In this document: positions 23,520 through 33,280 of the stretch, piece by piece
Position numbering within the stretch: the first letter of the stretch is position 1
Layout of the letters: each line of letters opens with the position of its first letter
Source: Hericium rajendrae
Taxonomy: Eukaryota; Basidiomycota; Agaricomycetes; Russulales; Hericiaceae
DNA: 64,000 nt
Assembly: GCA_033439255.1 (NCBI GenBank)
Contig: CM065883.1
Coordinates: 2,914,001 to 2,978,000, forward strand
Direction of reading: 5' to 3'
Notes under the pieces: model-generated
Databases searched by the model: none
What the model was told of the DNA's origin: nothing
The model's input: the letters and a program-made list of their open reading frames with translations, nothing else
Position numbers and translations under genes: made by a program

Positions 23520-24960
23520 TTCTTGATTTGTTGTGGCTCGAGGAACGTAGCTTCGCTCGTTCGGTGGCTGAAGCACCGAAGGCGCGTCGCTCGACTTGTT
23601 GCTTTCACTCGTCATCCTCCCCTTCGTATCTCCTCATGGCTCCTTACCTCCTTTCCGTTTCAACATCCTCGTCTGCTCTGTTTTCGAAGCCGGAAGGATA
23701 TTATGGGAGTCAGAGGGGCCCAAGATACGTATAAAAAGCTTTTATTTTCATTGTATCTACTAATCTCGAGTCTCGCTCGGTTATCGAGCGAGACTCGTTT
23801 TCACTTGTTCTTCGACCACTCTACGCCACCTTCCATGCCCTTCGACACCCCGTCTCGTCTCTCGCGCACTCCGCGCGCCTGTTTCCCCACTCCCCGCCTC
23901 GTCGACAACCCACGCCCGCGCCGCCGCCGACACACGCCACCCCCGTCCCGCGCACACAGCTGCGACAACACGCGGGGGCTTCCACCGGCTCGCGCACGGT
24001 ACCAACCATACGCAGGCACTCTCAGCACCCACGGACGCGGCCTCAAGAGCCTGCCCACCCAGCAAAGCAGTCTCGTTGCCACGGCAACGAGACTCGACAA
24101 CGCGTCGTCCGCCTCATACTGCGCCGCCAGCCACACGCCCGTCTGCCCGCGAGCACGGTCCCCCACGACAGCGCCAGCACACGGCCGCGCACGCCTGCGC
24201 CAGCGCACGAACCCGTGCGCACGGGCCCCGTCAACATCGCCCAAGCCCCTACACGCATCCTCGCATGGCAGCGCCAGCGCGCGGACACGACGCGCACGTT
24301 GCGCAGAGTCCACTCCGCTCTGCACGCACCCAACGGACCACGCACGGCCGCAGCTCGCGCACGAGCCAAGCAGCCCGCGTGCGACCCGCTCTCCTCGCGC
24401 ACGTCTCGCGCCTGTCTCGCAACCCTCGCGCCTATCTCGCACCCCTCGCGCCTGTCTCGCACCTGTCGCCGCCCTCTCGCGCACGTTGCCGCCCTCTCGC
24501 GCACGCCGCCCTCGCATCGCGCACGTCTTGCACGCCTCGCCCACGCCTCGCCACGTCGCCGCCGTCTGGCGCACGTCGCCGCCCTCTGGCGCACGTCGCC
24601 GCCCTCTGGCGAACGTCGCCGCCCTCTGGCGCACGCCGCCGTCCCCTCGCGCACGCCTTTGTCCCCTCGCGCACGCCTCCGCCCCTTCGTGCCCGCCTCC
24701 GCCCTCTCGTGCCCGTCGCTGCTCTCTCGTGCGCCTCGCGCACGTCTCGGACGCCTCGCGCACGCCTCGGACGCCTCGTGCACGCCTCGGACGCCTCGTG
24801 CACGCCTCCGCCGTTTCGCGCACGCCTCCGCCGTTTCGCGCACGTCCCCGCCGTTTCGCGCACGTCCCCCCCTTTCGCGCACGTCGCGGCGCCCTAAGCG
24901 CATGTCCCGCGCTCCTCGCACGTGGCCTGCGCCTTCATAGATGGCCCCAGCCCTCTCCTC
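23520..24960 (+). repeat. GC-rich Arg/Ala-coding minisatellite block inside element A
   Basis: Sequence changes abruptly from AT-rich to GC-rich. From about 24370 to 24900 short units such as GCGCACGTCGCCGCCCTCT and CCTCGTGCACGCCTCGGACG repeat with period near 19-20 bp. Long ORFs stay open in several frames on both strands (495 codons at 23511-24998 plus; 340 at 23801-24823 minus), all built of Arg, Ala, Pro, Ser and Thr. Open frames on both strands at once are expected from stop-poor GC repeats, so none is called as a gene. Confidence 0.7.
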
Positions 24961-25378
24961 ATGCATTGTCTTGCCGATGTTATAATTATTGTAGCTAGTG
25001 ACTACTGTAGCTACATTGGGATTGTCAATAAATTCACCTTGACAACTCAGCTTGTGCTCTGGTCTGCTGTATAATAAAATTTAGCTTGATGTCTTGGGGT
25101 GTCTATCTGTCTAGTCATAGGGCACATAGCTCCCATAGCATGCTTAGGAGGTTATATAGCAATCATAGCCATCCCTCATGTCTACATAGTGCTATATCTC
25201 TTGTACCTACTGCTATGGAAACTATAATGGCTATTATAGCTCTATATATCTGAGGAGGGAACTATGTAGACCACATAGCCATATGATAGACTGCATAATC
25301 TAACACCAGTCTATGTAGATTTCACATTTTTCAGATGCACTCATCGCCCTAGCCCCCCCCGTCCAACCGTCCATCGAC

Positions 25379-26368
25379 ATGTCCAACCCTGAGATCGGTG
25401 TCAAACCTGCTCCCTTTGAGGGAGATCGTTCCAAGTCCAAGGAATTCCAGCTGCGTATTCGCTTATTCCTTCGTGCCAACTCTGTCAGGTATAAAGAGGA
25501 TACCGCCCAGATCTCCCTCTTTCTTGACCTCTGCCAGGGCCCCATTGCCGGCCAGTGGGCCACCCAGCGTGTCGAGGAGATCCTTGAGGACGACGATCTC
25601 GTGGCTGCAAACACATCTCCAGCTCACGTTCCCCGTTACGCCAACCTCACCGCCCTTCGAACTCGCTTCAACTTGGACTTCTCCCCCCTTGACGACTCCA
25701 AGGATGCCTCCCATGCTATCCAGACCCTCCAGATGGGTACGCGCCCGGTAGTCGACTACATCACCGAGTTCGAGTCCTTCGCTCCTCGCACCGGCTACAA
25801 CGATGTGGCCCTGATCGATTGGTTCCTGCATGGCCTCAACAGCGCCTTGCAGGATGATTGCCAGTGCAGCTACCCCACACCCACCACCCTGGTTGAGTGG
25901 AAGGTGAGGGCCCGGGACAGGAATGCTGCCTACCTCATGCGCACCCGGTTCCAGAGTCCCCGCCCTACAACTGGGCACGCCCCGGTGAGCACTCGCTCCC
26001 CTCAGTCCACATCTACTGGCCGATCCCGCACAGTTGCTGCTACAGGTGCCCCACTGCCCAAACTCTCGGAGCCTGACCGTGAGCGTCTCAGGCGTGAGGG
26101 TGGTTGCTTCCGCTGCCGCCAAAAGGGCCATGGCTTCCGCGACTGCCCCCTCAATGCTGACTCCAACCCCCGTGCCCCAATCCCTCGTGTCCGAGTGCTA
26201 GAAACTGGCTCTGCCCCGGGAGTAGCTCCAGAAGATGCAGCCGCCACCCTCGCTGTCCCCGCCATCAACAGGTCCATTGCCGACTTATCGTCGCAGTTGA
26301 AGGACTTGAGCGAGGAAGAGAGGGAAGAGGCAAAAGCTGCATTAAAGGATATGGTTGAGGGTTTTTAA
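25379..26368 (+). CDS. gag: Gag of chromovirus (main part)
   Basis: 329 codons from ATG 25379; the frame is open further upstream to the insertion edge. VKPAPFEGDRSKSKEFQLRI and the helical part to about residue 165 resemble a retrotransposon Gag capsid domain; CFRCRQKGHGFRDC is a CCHC zinc knuckle. The C-terminal tail is acidic and coiled-coil-like (LSSQLKDLSEEEREEAKAAL). The TAA stop at 26366-26368 directly follows a GGGTTTT heptamer. Capsid protein of the retroelement particle; intact from 25340 to the stop. Confidence 0.85.
   Translation: MSNPEIGVKPAPFEGDRSKSKEFQLRIRLFLRANSVRYKEDTAQISLFLDLCQGPIAGQWATQRVEEILEDDDLVAANTSPAHVPRYANLTALRTRFNLDFSPLDDSKDASHAIQTLQMGTRPVVDYITEFESFAPRTGYNDVALIDWFLHGLNSALQDDCQCSYPTPTTLVEWKVRARDRNAAYLMRTRFQSPRPTTGHAPVSTRSPQSTSTGRSRTVAATGAPLPKLSEPDRERLRREGGCFRCRQKGHGFRDCPLNADSNPRAPIPRVRVLETGSAPGVAPEDAAATLAVPAINRSIADLSSQLKDLSEEEREEAKAALKDMVEGF
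26359..26365 (+). promoter_or_regulatory. Probable -1 ribosomal frameshift heptamer GGGTTTT
   Basis: Gag frame reads GAG GGT TTT TAA, giving G GGT TTT, a standard X XXY YYZ slippery site with the stop in the next codon. The -1 frame is open from 26359 and runs into pol. A C-rich run (26374-26378) and GTGGG downstream could pair as a stimulating stem; that part is speculation. Confidence 0.65.
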
Positions 26369-29217
26369 AGCGCCCCCCGGTCACGTTGTCCGTGGGTGGC
26401 AAGAAACATTTCTTTGATCTGTCGAATCGCTTCTCTGTACTATCCGACCCCTGTGAGCAATCGTATCCATCGTCTTTGCGCATGTCCGCTATCACGCCCA
26501 ACCGTCAGACACTGTCCATTACACTCCAAGCCAAGATTATCACTGCCCCGATCAAGAAACAAATTGACGCTGAGGCACTTCTCGATAGTGGTGCAGAAGG
26601 CATCATTATGCACCCCGAGTTTGCCAAAAAACACCAGTTCCCCCTCAAGAAACTCCCTAAACCCTTTCCCGTTCGCAATGTGGACAACTCCGAAAACATC
26701 ATGGGCTGGGTTCGCTATTCAGTCAACCAGAACATCCGCATTTATGCCAAGGACTCGACGTCCTTCCATGAGGAGACAGCTGAGTTCTACCTCGTTGACA
26801 TTGGCGACTACGACATCATCCTTGGGACCGATTGGTTACAGGAGCACAACCCTGAAATTGATTGGGTCTCTCGTCGTGTCGACATGACTCGCTGCCCTCC
26901 CTCTTGCACTCTGAATAAACCCCCGGTCAAGAACCTGTCCACTCGCACTGAACGCCGCCAGTCAGCCCCTCATCCACCAGTCCTCAGCGCTGCTGCTGTG
27001 CTGCTCCCTCCACCTTGCCCCCCTCCATCGCTCCCACTGCCCCCACCATTTGTTGCTGCTCCACTTCCCAAATACATGATCCCTGCCCGCCGAGTCCAAG
27101 GTGTCCGCCTTCGCCGCATCCACCTGTCCAAAGTCCCTGCATGCCTATTCACCGAAGACGATGACCCCCGACCTAATGTCGATGATTACTGGGTTGAAGA
27201 GGGCCTTCGCCTAGCTGGTGTCCTCCCTGACTGGGACACACCACCCCCACCAGATGACGACCCCGACTACCAACACACCATCCGTATCCGTCGCTCTTTC
27301 ACCAATGCTCAGAAACTGGCTGAGCATGTGGCCACTCGTGTTGCAGAAAAGTCCTTTGCTGAGATGGTTCCCCCTCAGTATCAGGATTTCCAACCTGTCT
27401 TCAACGAGGAATCCTCCCATCGCCTCCCCGAATGTCGCCCTTGGGATCACGCCATTGACCTGAAAGATGGTTTTGAACCCCACTCCTGCAAGGTCTATCC
27501 CATGGCTCCTACTGAGCAGGAGGACCTCGATTCATTCCTTGATGACCAGGTCAAGAAAGGCTACATCTGTCCTTCCAAATCCCCTATGGCGAGTCCCTTC
27601 TTCTTTATCAAGAAAAAAGATGGAAAACTACGCCCCATCCAGGACTATCGCACCCTCAACAAAGGCACCATCAAGAATGAATATCCCCTGCCCCTCATCT
27701 CTGAACTCATCGACAAGCTCAAGGGTGCCAAAGTCTTCTCCAAGATGGACGTTCGTTGGGGTTACAACAACGTTCGCATCAAGGAGGGCGACGAATGGAA
27801 AGCCACCTTCAAAACCAACCGTGGTCTCTTTGAACCCCTGGTGATGTTTTTTGGTCTTACAAACTCCCCTGCCACGTTCCAAGGAATGATGAATGAACTT
27901 TTCAAGGATCTCATCGATATGGGCAAAGTCGTCATCTACATGGACGATATCCTCATTTTCACCGAAACCCTCGAAGAACATCGCGACCTTGTGCGCAAGG
28001 TCCTCCAACACCTCCAGGACAATGACCTCTTCCTCAAACCAGAGAAGTGCTCTTTCGAGCAGCCCTCAGTTGAGTTCCTTGGTCTCATTGTCTCCCATAA
28101 CACGCTCGCCATGGACCCTGTCAAGGTTGCAGGCATTGCTGAATGGCCTGCCCCCCATAACGTCAAGGACGTCCAGTCCTTTGTTGGCTTTGGCAACTTC
28201 TATCGACGCTTTATCCAAGACTTCTCCAAAGTCGCTCGTCCCATATTTGACCTTACCAAGAAAGACCATCCTTGGGCCTGGTCTGCTGAGTGTCAACATG
28301 CCTTTGAGGCTCTTAAAGCTGTGTTCACCTCGTCCCCAGTCCTTATCATGCCTGACCCGTCCAAACCCTACCTGGTTGAGGTCGATGCCTCAGACTATGC
28401 CACAGGAGGTATCCTATCCCAGCGCGGGGAGGACGAGCAATGGCACCCTGTTGCTTACATCTCCAAGGCCTTCACTGCCTCTGAACGCAACTACGACATC
28501 TATGACAAGGAACTCCTGGCCATCATCCGTGCCCTCGAAGCCTGGCGCCACTACCTGGAAGGTTCTCCCCATACTGTGGAGATCTGGACCGACCATAAGA
28601 ACCTGGAATACTTCAAGTCTGCCCAAAAGCTGAGTCGTCGTCAGGCTCGCTGGGCTCTCTTCCTCACTCGTTTCGACTTCACCCTGATCCATAAACCCGG
28701 TATTCATCACCAGCCCGATGCCATGTCGAGACGACCTAACCATAGAGAGGGGGTGGATGATGACAACTCCGATCGTGTCCTCCTCGACCCCAAGTACTTC
28801 CAGATCCGTGCTACACGTCCAGCTGCTGTCAAGTCCATTGGCAATGCTGACCTTCGCCAACGCATTCACAATGCCAAGACCAAGGACATTGAGGTTGTTC
28901 AAGCCCTTGATGTGATCCTGAACAATGGTCCTCGCTCCCTCATCAAGAACCTCCAAGAATGGAACTACGAGGATGGCCTCATCCTCTTTCGTGGCAAAGT
29001 CTACATCCCTGCTGACAAGGACCTTCGTCGGGATATCGTCAAGCTGCATCATGACACCCCCATGGCTGGTCACCCAGGACGCTACAAGACCTATGAGCTC
29101 CTCAGTCGCAACTACTGGTGGCCTGGTATGTCTGTCTTCATTCGTGATTATGTTGATGGCTGTGCTACATTACCTCAGACTTCATCGTCAAACTCCCAGA
29201 ATGCCAAGGCTATGACT
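26362..29217 (+). pseudogene. pol: Pol of chromovirus: protease, RT, RNase H, integrase zinc-binding part
   Basis: Open in the -1 frame relative to gag. In order: protease LLDSGAEGIIMHPEFA; RT with VIYMDDILIF (the YMDD-type active site) near 27935; RNase H with EVDASDYATGG and YDKELLAI; integrase HHCC region (KLHHDTPMAGH ... DGCAT). After GCAT (near 29169) the last Cys and the linker are missing and the frame shifts; the next piece DFIVKLPECQGYD, with the first catalytic Asp, is in another frame. So a deletion inactivated pol independently of the transposon insertion at 29218. Confidence 0.9.
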
Positions 29218-29789
29218 CATCTGGAAAAACAGGAAGAGCTACAGTGGGCTACCATGAGCTACAGTAGTGATCAGAATCCTACCGTAGTGACCTGTAGCTC
29301 CCATAGCTCCTGTAGTACTCGTAGGACCCCCCCCTACTACCGTGGCTCCGATAGTGAGCCGTAGTGACCTGTAGTGAATATGTCTCTACTGTAGCAATGA
29401 ATCTCTTTACAGTAGTTATACAATTCAATGTATAAACAACTGTTGATATCCTTATATTTCACTCAATTGCAATATATCAGAACATTCAAAAACTTTATTT
29501 AAGAATAACTACATAACATGAGCTAGCTAATTACTACTCCGTACTACATTAGGCCACTTGTGCTGTCATCTCACAGATATATAAACACCAGTCCCCTCTA
29601 CTGTAGTATATACGTAGGTCAGACAGACATGCAAGTGAGCAGGTGGGCATGTGAGTGAGCAGGTGGGCATGTAGGCAAGCAGGTGAGTGGACGAGCATGC
29701 AAACAAGCAGGTGAGCAGACGAGCATGTGAACAAGTGAAAAGGTACATAGGTGAGCAGGCAGGTGTGCAGATGAGCAGGCAGGCAAGCA

Positions 29790-29900
29790 GATTGTGGGCA
29801 AGCCATCGGGCAAGCAGACAAGCCATCGGGCAAGCGGGCAAGCCATCGGGCAAGCGAGCAAGCCATCGGGCAAGCGGACAAGCCATCAGGCAAGTGAGCA
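29790..29900 (+). repeat. 20-bp minisatellite, about 5 units
   Basis: Unit GCAAGCCATCGGGCAAGCGG, repeated with small changes, preceded at 29630-29780 by looser GTGAGCAGGTGGGCAT-like repeats. Lies inside element B. The Cys/Leu/Pro-rich ORFs it creates on the minus strand are not called as genes. Confidence 0.75.
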
Positions 29901-30214
29901 GGCAAGCAGGCAGACATGCATGTGGATGGTTGCATGGGTGAGCAGGCAGGTAGGAGGCAGATGAGCAAGCATGTCAGCGCTGAAACAACCAATAAAATAA
30001 AAACAAACATACATACAATGTACCAGTATCACTCTTTTAGCCTTCTCTTACACCCTTCTAACCTGAAAAGAGATGAGAACAAAAGAATAACAGACTTACA
30101 ATAAAACAAGAGAGAGAGAAGTAAGAGAGTGAGAGAGTGAGAGAGAAGAGACTTAGAAAGAGTGGCAAAAACGACGCGCTGCTGGCAAATCCTGAGGCCA
30201 AACAACACCAAAGG

Positions 30215-30252
30215 CAGAAACCAGATTGCCATATTTGGCAATCTGGTTTCTG
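30215..30252. repeat. Perfect 17-bp palindrome with 4-nt loop
   Basis: CAGAAACCAGATTGCCA, loop TATT, then the exact reverse complement. A decayed copy of the same palindrome lies at about 30358-30397 (CAGAAATCAGATTGCC...). Both are inside element B. Confidence 0.8.
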
Positions 30253-31757
30253 GCTCCTGCACGAAAAATAAAAACATTGCAAGTTACATTACTAACAAAA
30301 TTTCCTTCAGTGTTTATAGATATGAACTCTACACTGACTTACACTTGTCCAATGCTGGCAGAAATCAGATTGCCAGATATGGCCATCTGTGTTCTGCCCT
30401 GTTGTGCGTCTTAGCTGCAAGGAGCGTGGGAGAGTATCCGGGTCCCCTGGAGAGTTCTGCATTTCTCTGCTACAAACATCAGTTTTCATCTGATTAACAT
30501 GTACCTAGTACTGGCCAAGCCAGACGAATCGTCGCGTTCGAACGATGCCTTGTACGCCATGATCTGTTGGATATTAAAGGCGCTATGGCCAGAATGCTGT
30601 AAGTGACATTTAGTAGATACAAAAAGTGATATAACTTTATGAATATTGCACGCACCACATATCTTTTTGGCTCATCTGAATGTTCTTATTCGTAGCTTCC
30701 AAACAAGCCCTCATACGCTACGTTAGGTGCAGAACTCATGCACTAGTGGCAAAATCTCTGAAAATGGAGGTCAAACAGCAGTTTTGGCATATCTTCACAA
30801 CGAGAACACGCACCGCTGACGTTTCAGACATTCCTGAACGCGGTTGAGCATAGCTTTCGAACGGTGCCCTACACAACCTGATCCGAGAAGATTTAAAAAT
30901 CGTCCCTTTGAGCGAAAATTGGATATATCATGACAAATATTGGACATACCACGAAAATCTTTATCTCGTTAAAAGGAGCTCATCAAGAGCTTTCGAACGA
31001 GTTATCGTGCGCCCTGATGGGTGAAAAACTCGAGGCACTACAACAGAATCTCTGAAACTGTCAGTAAGAACATGTTTTGAGGTTATCTTTACAACGAGTG
31101 AACGCACCGGCAACATTTCTGGTGTTCCAGAAAGCGGCAATCAGTAGCTTTCGAACGCATGTACATACATGCAAATCGGTGCAGTGCTTGGTGCATAACA
31201 TCAAAATCTATGGTGTCAAAGCGTCAGCCACACATACCTTTTGAAACTTGAAGTCGTCTATGCAAGGGTGTTATCCTAGACTTGTTGAAAAGTGTTAGTC
31301 AAGAGTATTTTAATACACTCACATTTGTTCTGAGTTATTTCCTGCTTGCCTTGGAACCGCAAAAAAATGCAGACACACAGTATGAGCAGGACTTGCTTAG
31401 AGGCACATATGTGTGCGTAACATGTTACTAGTGGTGATAGCACATTAGTAATCAAAACTGGCAGATCATATGATGAAATACAAGCCTCACATCACTTTTG
31501 AAAGACTTTTGAGCAATATAATGGATTAAAAAGACAGTGTCACTACAGAAAACTACAGGAGACTACGGTAGGACAAGACAAGCTATGGGACCTGAATGCA
31601 GTCATACAGTATGTAATAGAAGAGCTACAGGATCAGCCGGAAAACACCGGTAGCTACCATCAGTGCTTCTATATCTACATCAGTGCTTCTATAGGCACAT
31701 CAATGCTTCTATAGGCACATCATCTGATTTAGTGAAACTCCGGTTTTTCCTGATGCT

Positions 31758-32956
31758 CCATCAATGTGGTCGTCGACCGTTTTACAAAGCACGTCTCCTT
31801 CACTCCTTGTAAAGAAACCATTACCAGTGATGGCACAGTCGACATCCTTTTTGACAGGATTTATCGGAACTACGGCCTCTGGGAACGCCTCATCTCTGAT
31901 CGTGGCCCACAGTATGCAGGCAAAGTCATGCGTGGTGTCTTTGACAAACTTGGCATCAAGTCCTCCCTCAGCACTGCCTATCATCCACAGACCGACGGCG
32001 AGTCAGAACGCGTCAATCAAGAACTCGAGCAGTTCCTTCGTACCTTCTGCAACTACCGTCAGGATGATTGGGTCCAATGGCTCCCTTACGCTGAGTTCTC
32101 GCACAACCACCATATCCACAGCGCCACTAACCGAGCTCCATTTGAAATGCTCCTCGGCTATATTCCCACTGCCATCCCCACTGTCAACCCCACATCGTCT
32201 ACACCCGCCGTTGAGGATCGTTTCCGTCACCTCGAACAACTTCGCACTGAGGTCCAGGCCAGCCTTCAAACAGCTGCTGATCTCATGAAGCGCAACAACC
32301 AGGACCATATGCACGACACCATCCACTTCCAGGTTGGTGACAAGGTCTGGCTCGATGGCAAGAACATCAAAACCACACGACCCAAAGCTAAGCTTGCTGA
32401 TCGACACCTGGGACCTTTTGAAATCACTGACATCCTGGGTCCAGTCTCTTATCGACTGAAACTACCGCCCACCTGGCGTATCCACCCAGTGTTCCACATG
32501 TCCCTGTTGTCCCCTTACAAGGAAACCGATGCTCATGGTCCCAACTTCCCTGCACCACCACCTGACCTTGTGGAGGGCAAGGAAGAGTACAAAGTTGAGT
32601 CTGTCCTCGATGCTCATCTCACCCGGAACAAACGCGGCATTGAATATCTCGTCAAATGGGCAGGCTACCCTGATTCGGAAAATCAGTGGCTTTCATGTAC
32701 CTCCCTTTCCAATGCCCATGGTGCAATCACTGACTTCTACACCCACCATCCACATGCACTCAAGGCTCCCAATCTTCGTGGACTCATCTACCTCGACCCT
32801 GTCCATGCTCATCACGCACTCCAGGCGAAAGTGCGTCTTAGAGAGGGGGTGATGTCACGGATCGCTCCATTTCTCTCCGCCTTCTTCTCTGCCATCAAGG
32901 CATCGCGTCGGTCATGTGCTCCAGCAGCCCCATCACATGTTCACTTCCTCACATGA
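31758..32956 (+). pseudogene. pol: Pol of chromovirus: integrase core and chromodomain
   Basis: Continues from the insertion as INVVVDRFTKHVSF. The catalytic Asp is in LISDRGPQYAGK and the Glu in HPQTDGESERVN. A GPFEI-type integrase C-terminal module (DRHLGPFEITDILG) follows, then a chromodomain: YKVESVLDAHLTRNKRGIEY, LVKWAGYPDSENQW. Chromodomains steer chromovirus insertion to heterochromatin in other fungi. The frame runs 104 nt into the 3' LTR before stopping at 32956. This part is intact in itself. Confidence 0.88.
32839..32852 (+). other. Polypurine tract of chromovirus
   Basis: TAGAGAGGGGGTGA lies directly before the 3' LTR, where plus-strand DNA priming starts in LTR retroelements. 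Confidence 0.7.
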
Positions 32957-33275
32957 CCTGGGGCTATCCTTCACCCATGCCCTTGTTCCCCTTTGGGACA
33001 TCCTATTGTTCTCCCTCCCATTGTTCTCCTTTTGGCCACCATTGTTCTCACTCTATTGTTCAACCCGTTATGGTGTCCATTGTTCTTTTCCCATGGTTGT
33101 CCCAGTACTTATAGGCTCCCTGTCGCTCGCCTATTTCCCTAGATTGTCCATTTTGTCTGTACCGTACTGTACCTCCAATACAGGTCACTGCACTGCTAGT
33201 CGCTCTCTGCTCTCTCGCTCCCATCATTGCTGGTGACTTGGATGGTTCTCTGCTGTCTACGACCAAGTCTTGACA
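32853..33275 (+). repeat. 3' LTR of chromovirus (423 bp)
   Basis: Complete LTR, TGTCACGG to TTGACA, followed by the TCAAG target duplicate. It keeps the 74 bp missing from the 5' LTR, including ACTTATAGG at about 33106, a possible core promoter. Confidence 0.95.
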
Positions 33276-33280
33276 TCAAG

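Larger units (their letters stand above)
22385..25337. mobile_element. CATCTG-TIR element A, non-coding DNA transposon nested in gag
   Basis: The left end reads CATCTGAAAAACTTACAAG and the right end, inverted, CATCTGAAAAATGTGAAATC. Flanking CA occurs at 22383-22384 and 25338-25339 (2-bp target duplication), and excision would restore the gag frame. Subterminal regions (22400-22600 and 25090-25330) are packed with CATAGC, GCTATG and CTATAG motifs in both orientations. The interior has an AT-rich part with a 27-bp tandem repeat and a GC-rich Arg/Ala minisatellite block. No transposase is present. TIR sequence and 2-bp duplication match element B at 29218-31755. Confidence 0.8.
29218..31755. mobile_element. 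CATCTG-TIR element B, non-coding DNA transposon nested in integrase
   Basis: Left end CATCTGGAAAAACAGGA, right end inverted CATCAGGAAAAACCGGA. Flanking CT at 29216-29217 and 31756-31757 is a 2-bp target duplication; removal joins GYD and SINVVVDRF in frame. The left subterminal 200 bp and right 250 bp are rich in CTACAG, CTGTAG and GTAGTGACC motifs. The inside holds a 20-bp minisatellite (29790-29900), two palindromes near 30.2-30.4 kb and diverged repeats containing AGCTTTCGAACG. No transposase or other gene. Same TIR class and duplication length as element A, so the two are related non-autonomous elements. Confidence 0.82.
20323..33275 (+). mobile_element. Full-length Ty3/gypsy chromovirus with two nested insertions
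   Basis: LTRs at 20323-20671 and 32853-33275 both begin TGTCACGGATCG and end TCTTGACA. The direct repeat TCAAG flanks the element (20318-20322 and 33276-33280) as a 5-bp target duplication. Between the LTRs lie gag, pol (protease, RT, RNase H, integrase, chromodomain) and a purine tract before the 3' LTR. Two DNA-transposon-like insertions of 2953 and 2538 bp account for the length; without them the element is about 7.46 kb. LTRs differ by about six transitions plus one 74-bp gap, so it inserted fairly recently, but pol has a deletion and this copy is dead. Confidence 0.95.

Noticed and set aside
23511-24998. 495-codon plus-strand ORF and overlapping 340-codon minus ORF as protein genes
   Set aside because: Both are Arg/Ala/Pro runs over GC-rich tandem repeats that leave several frames open at once; no domain and no splice context.
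29549-30010. Cys/Leu/Pro-rich ORFs on the minus strand near 29.6-30.0 kb
   Set aside because: They are translations of a 20-bp minisatellite in three frames, inside a transposon.
22385-31755. Elements A and B as giant introns or introners
   Set aside because: Ends are inverted repeats, flanks are duplicated, and there are no GT-AG borders at the junctions; transposition explains all features.
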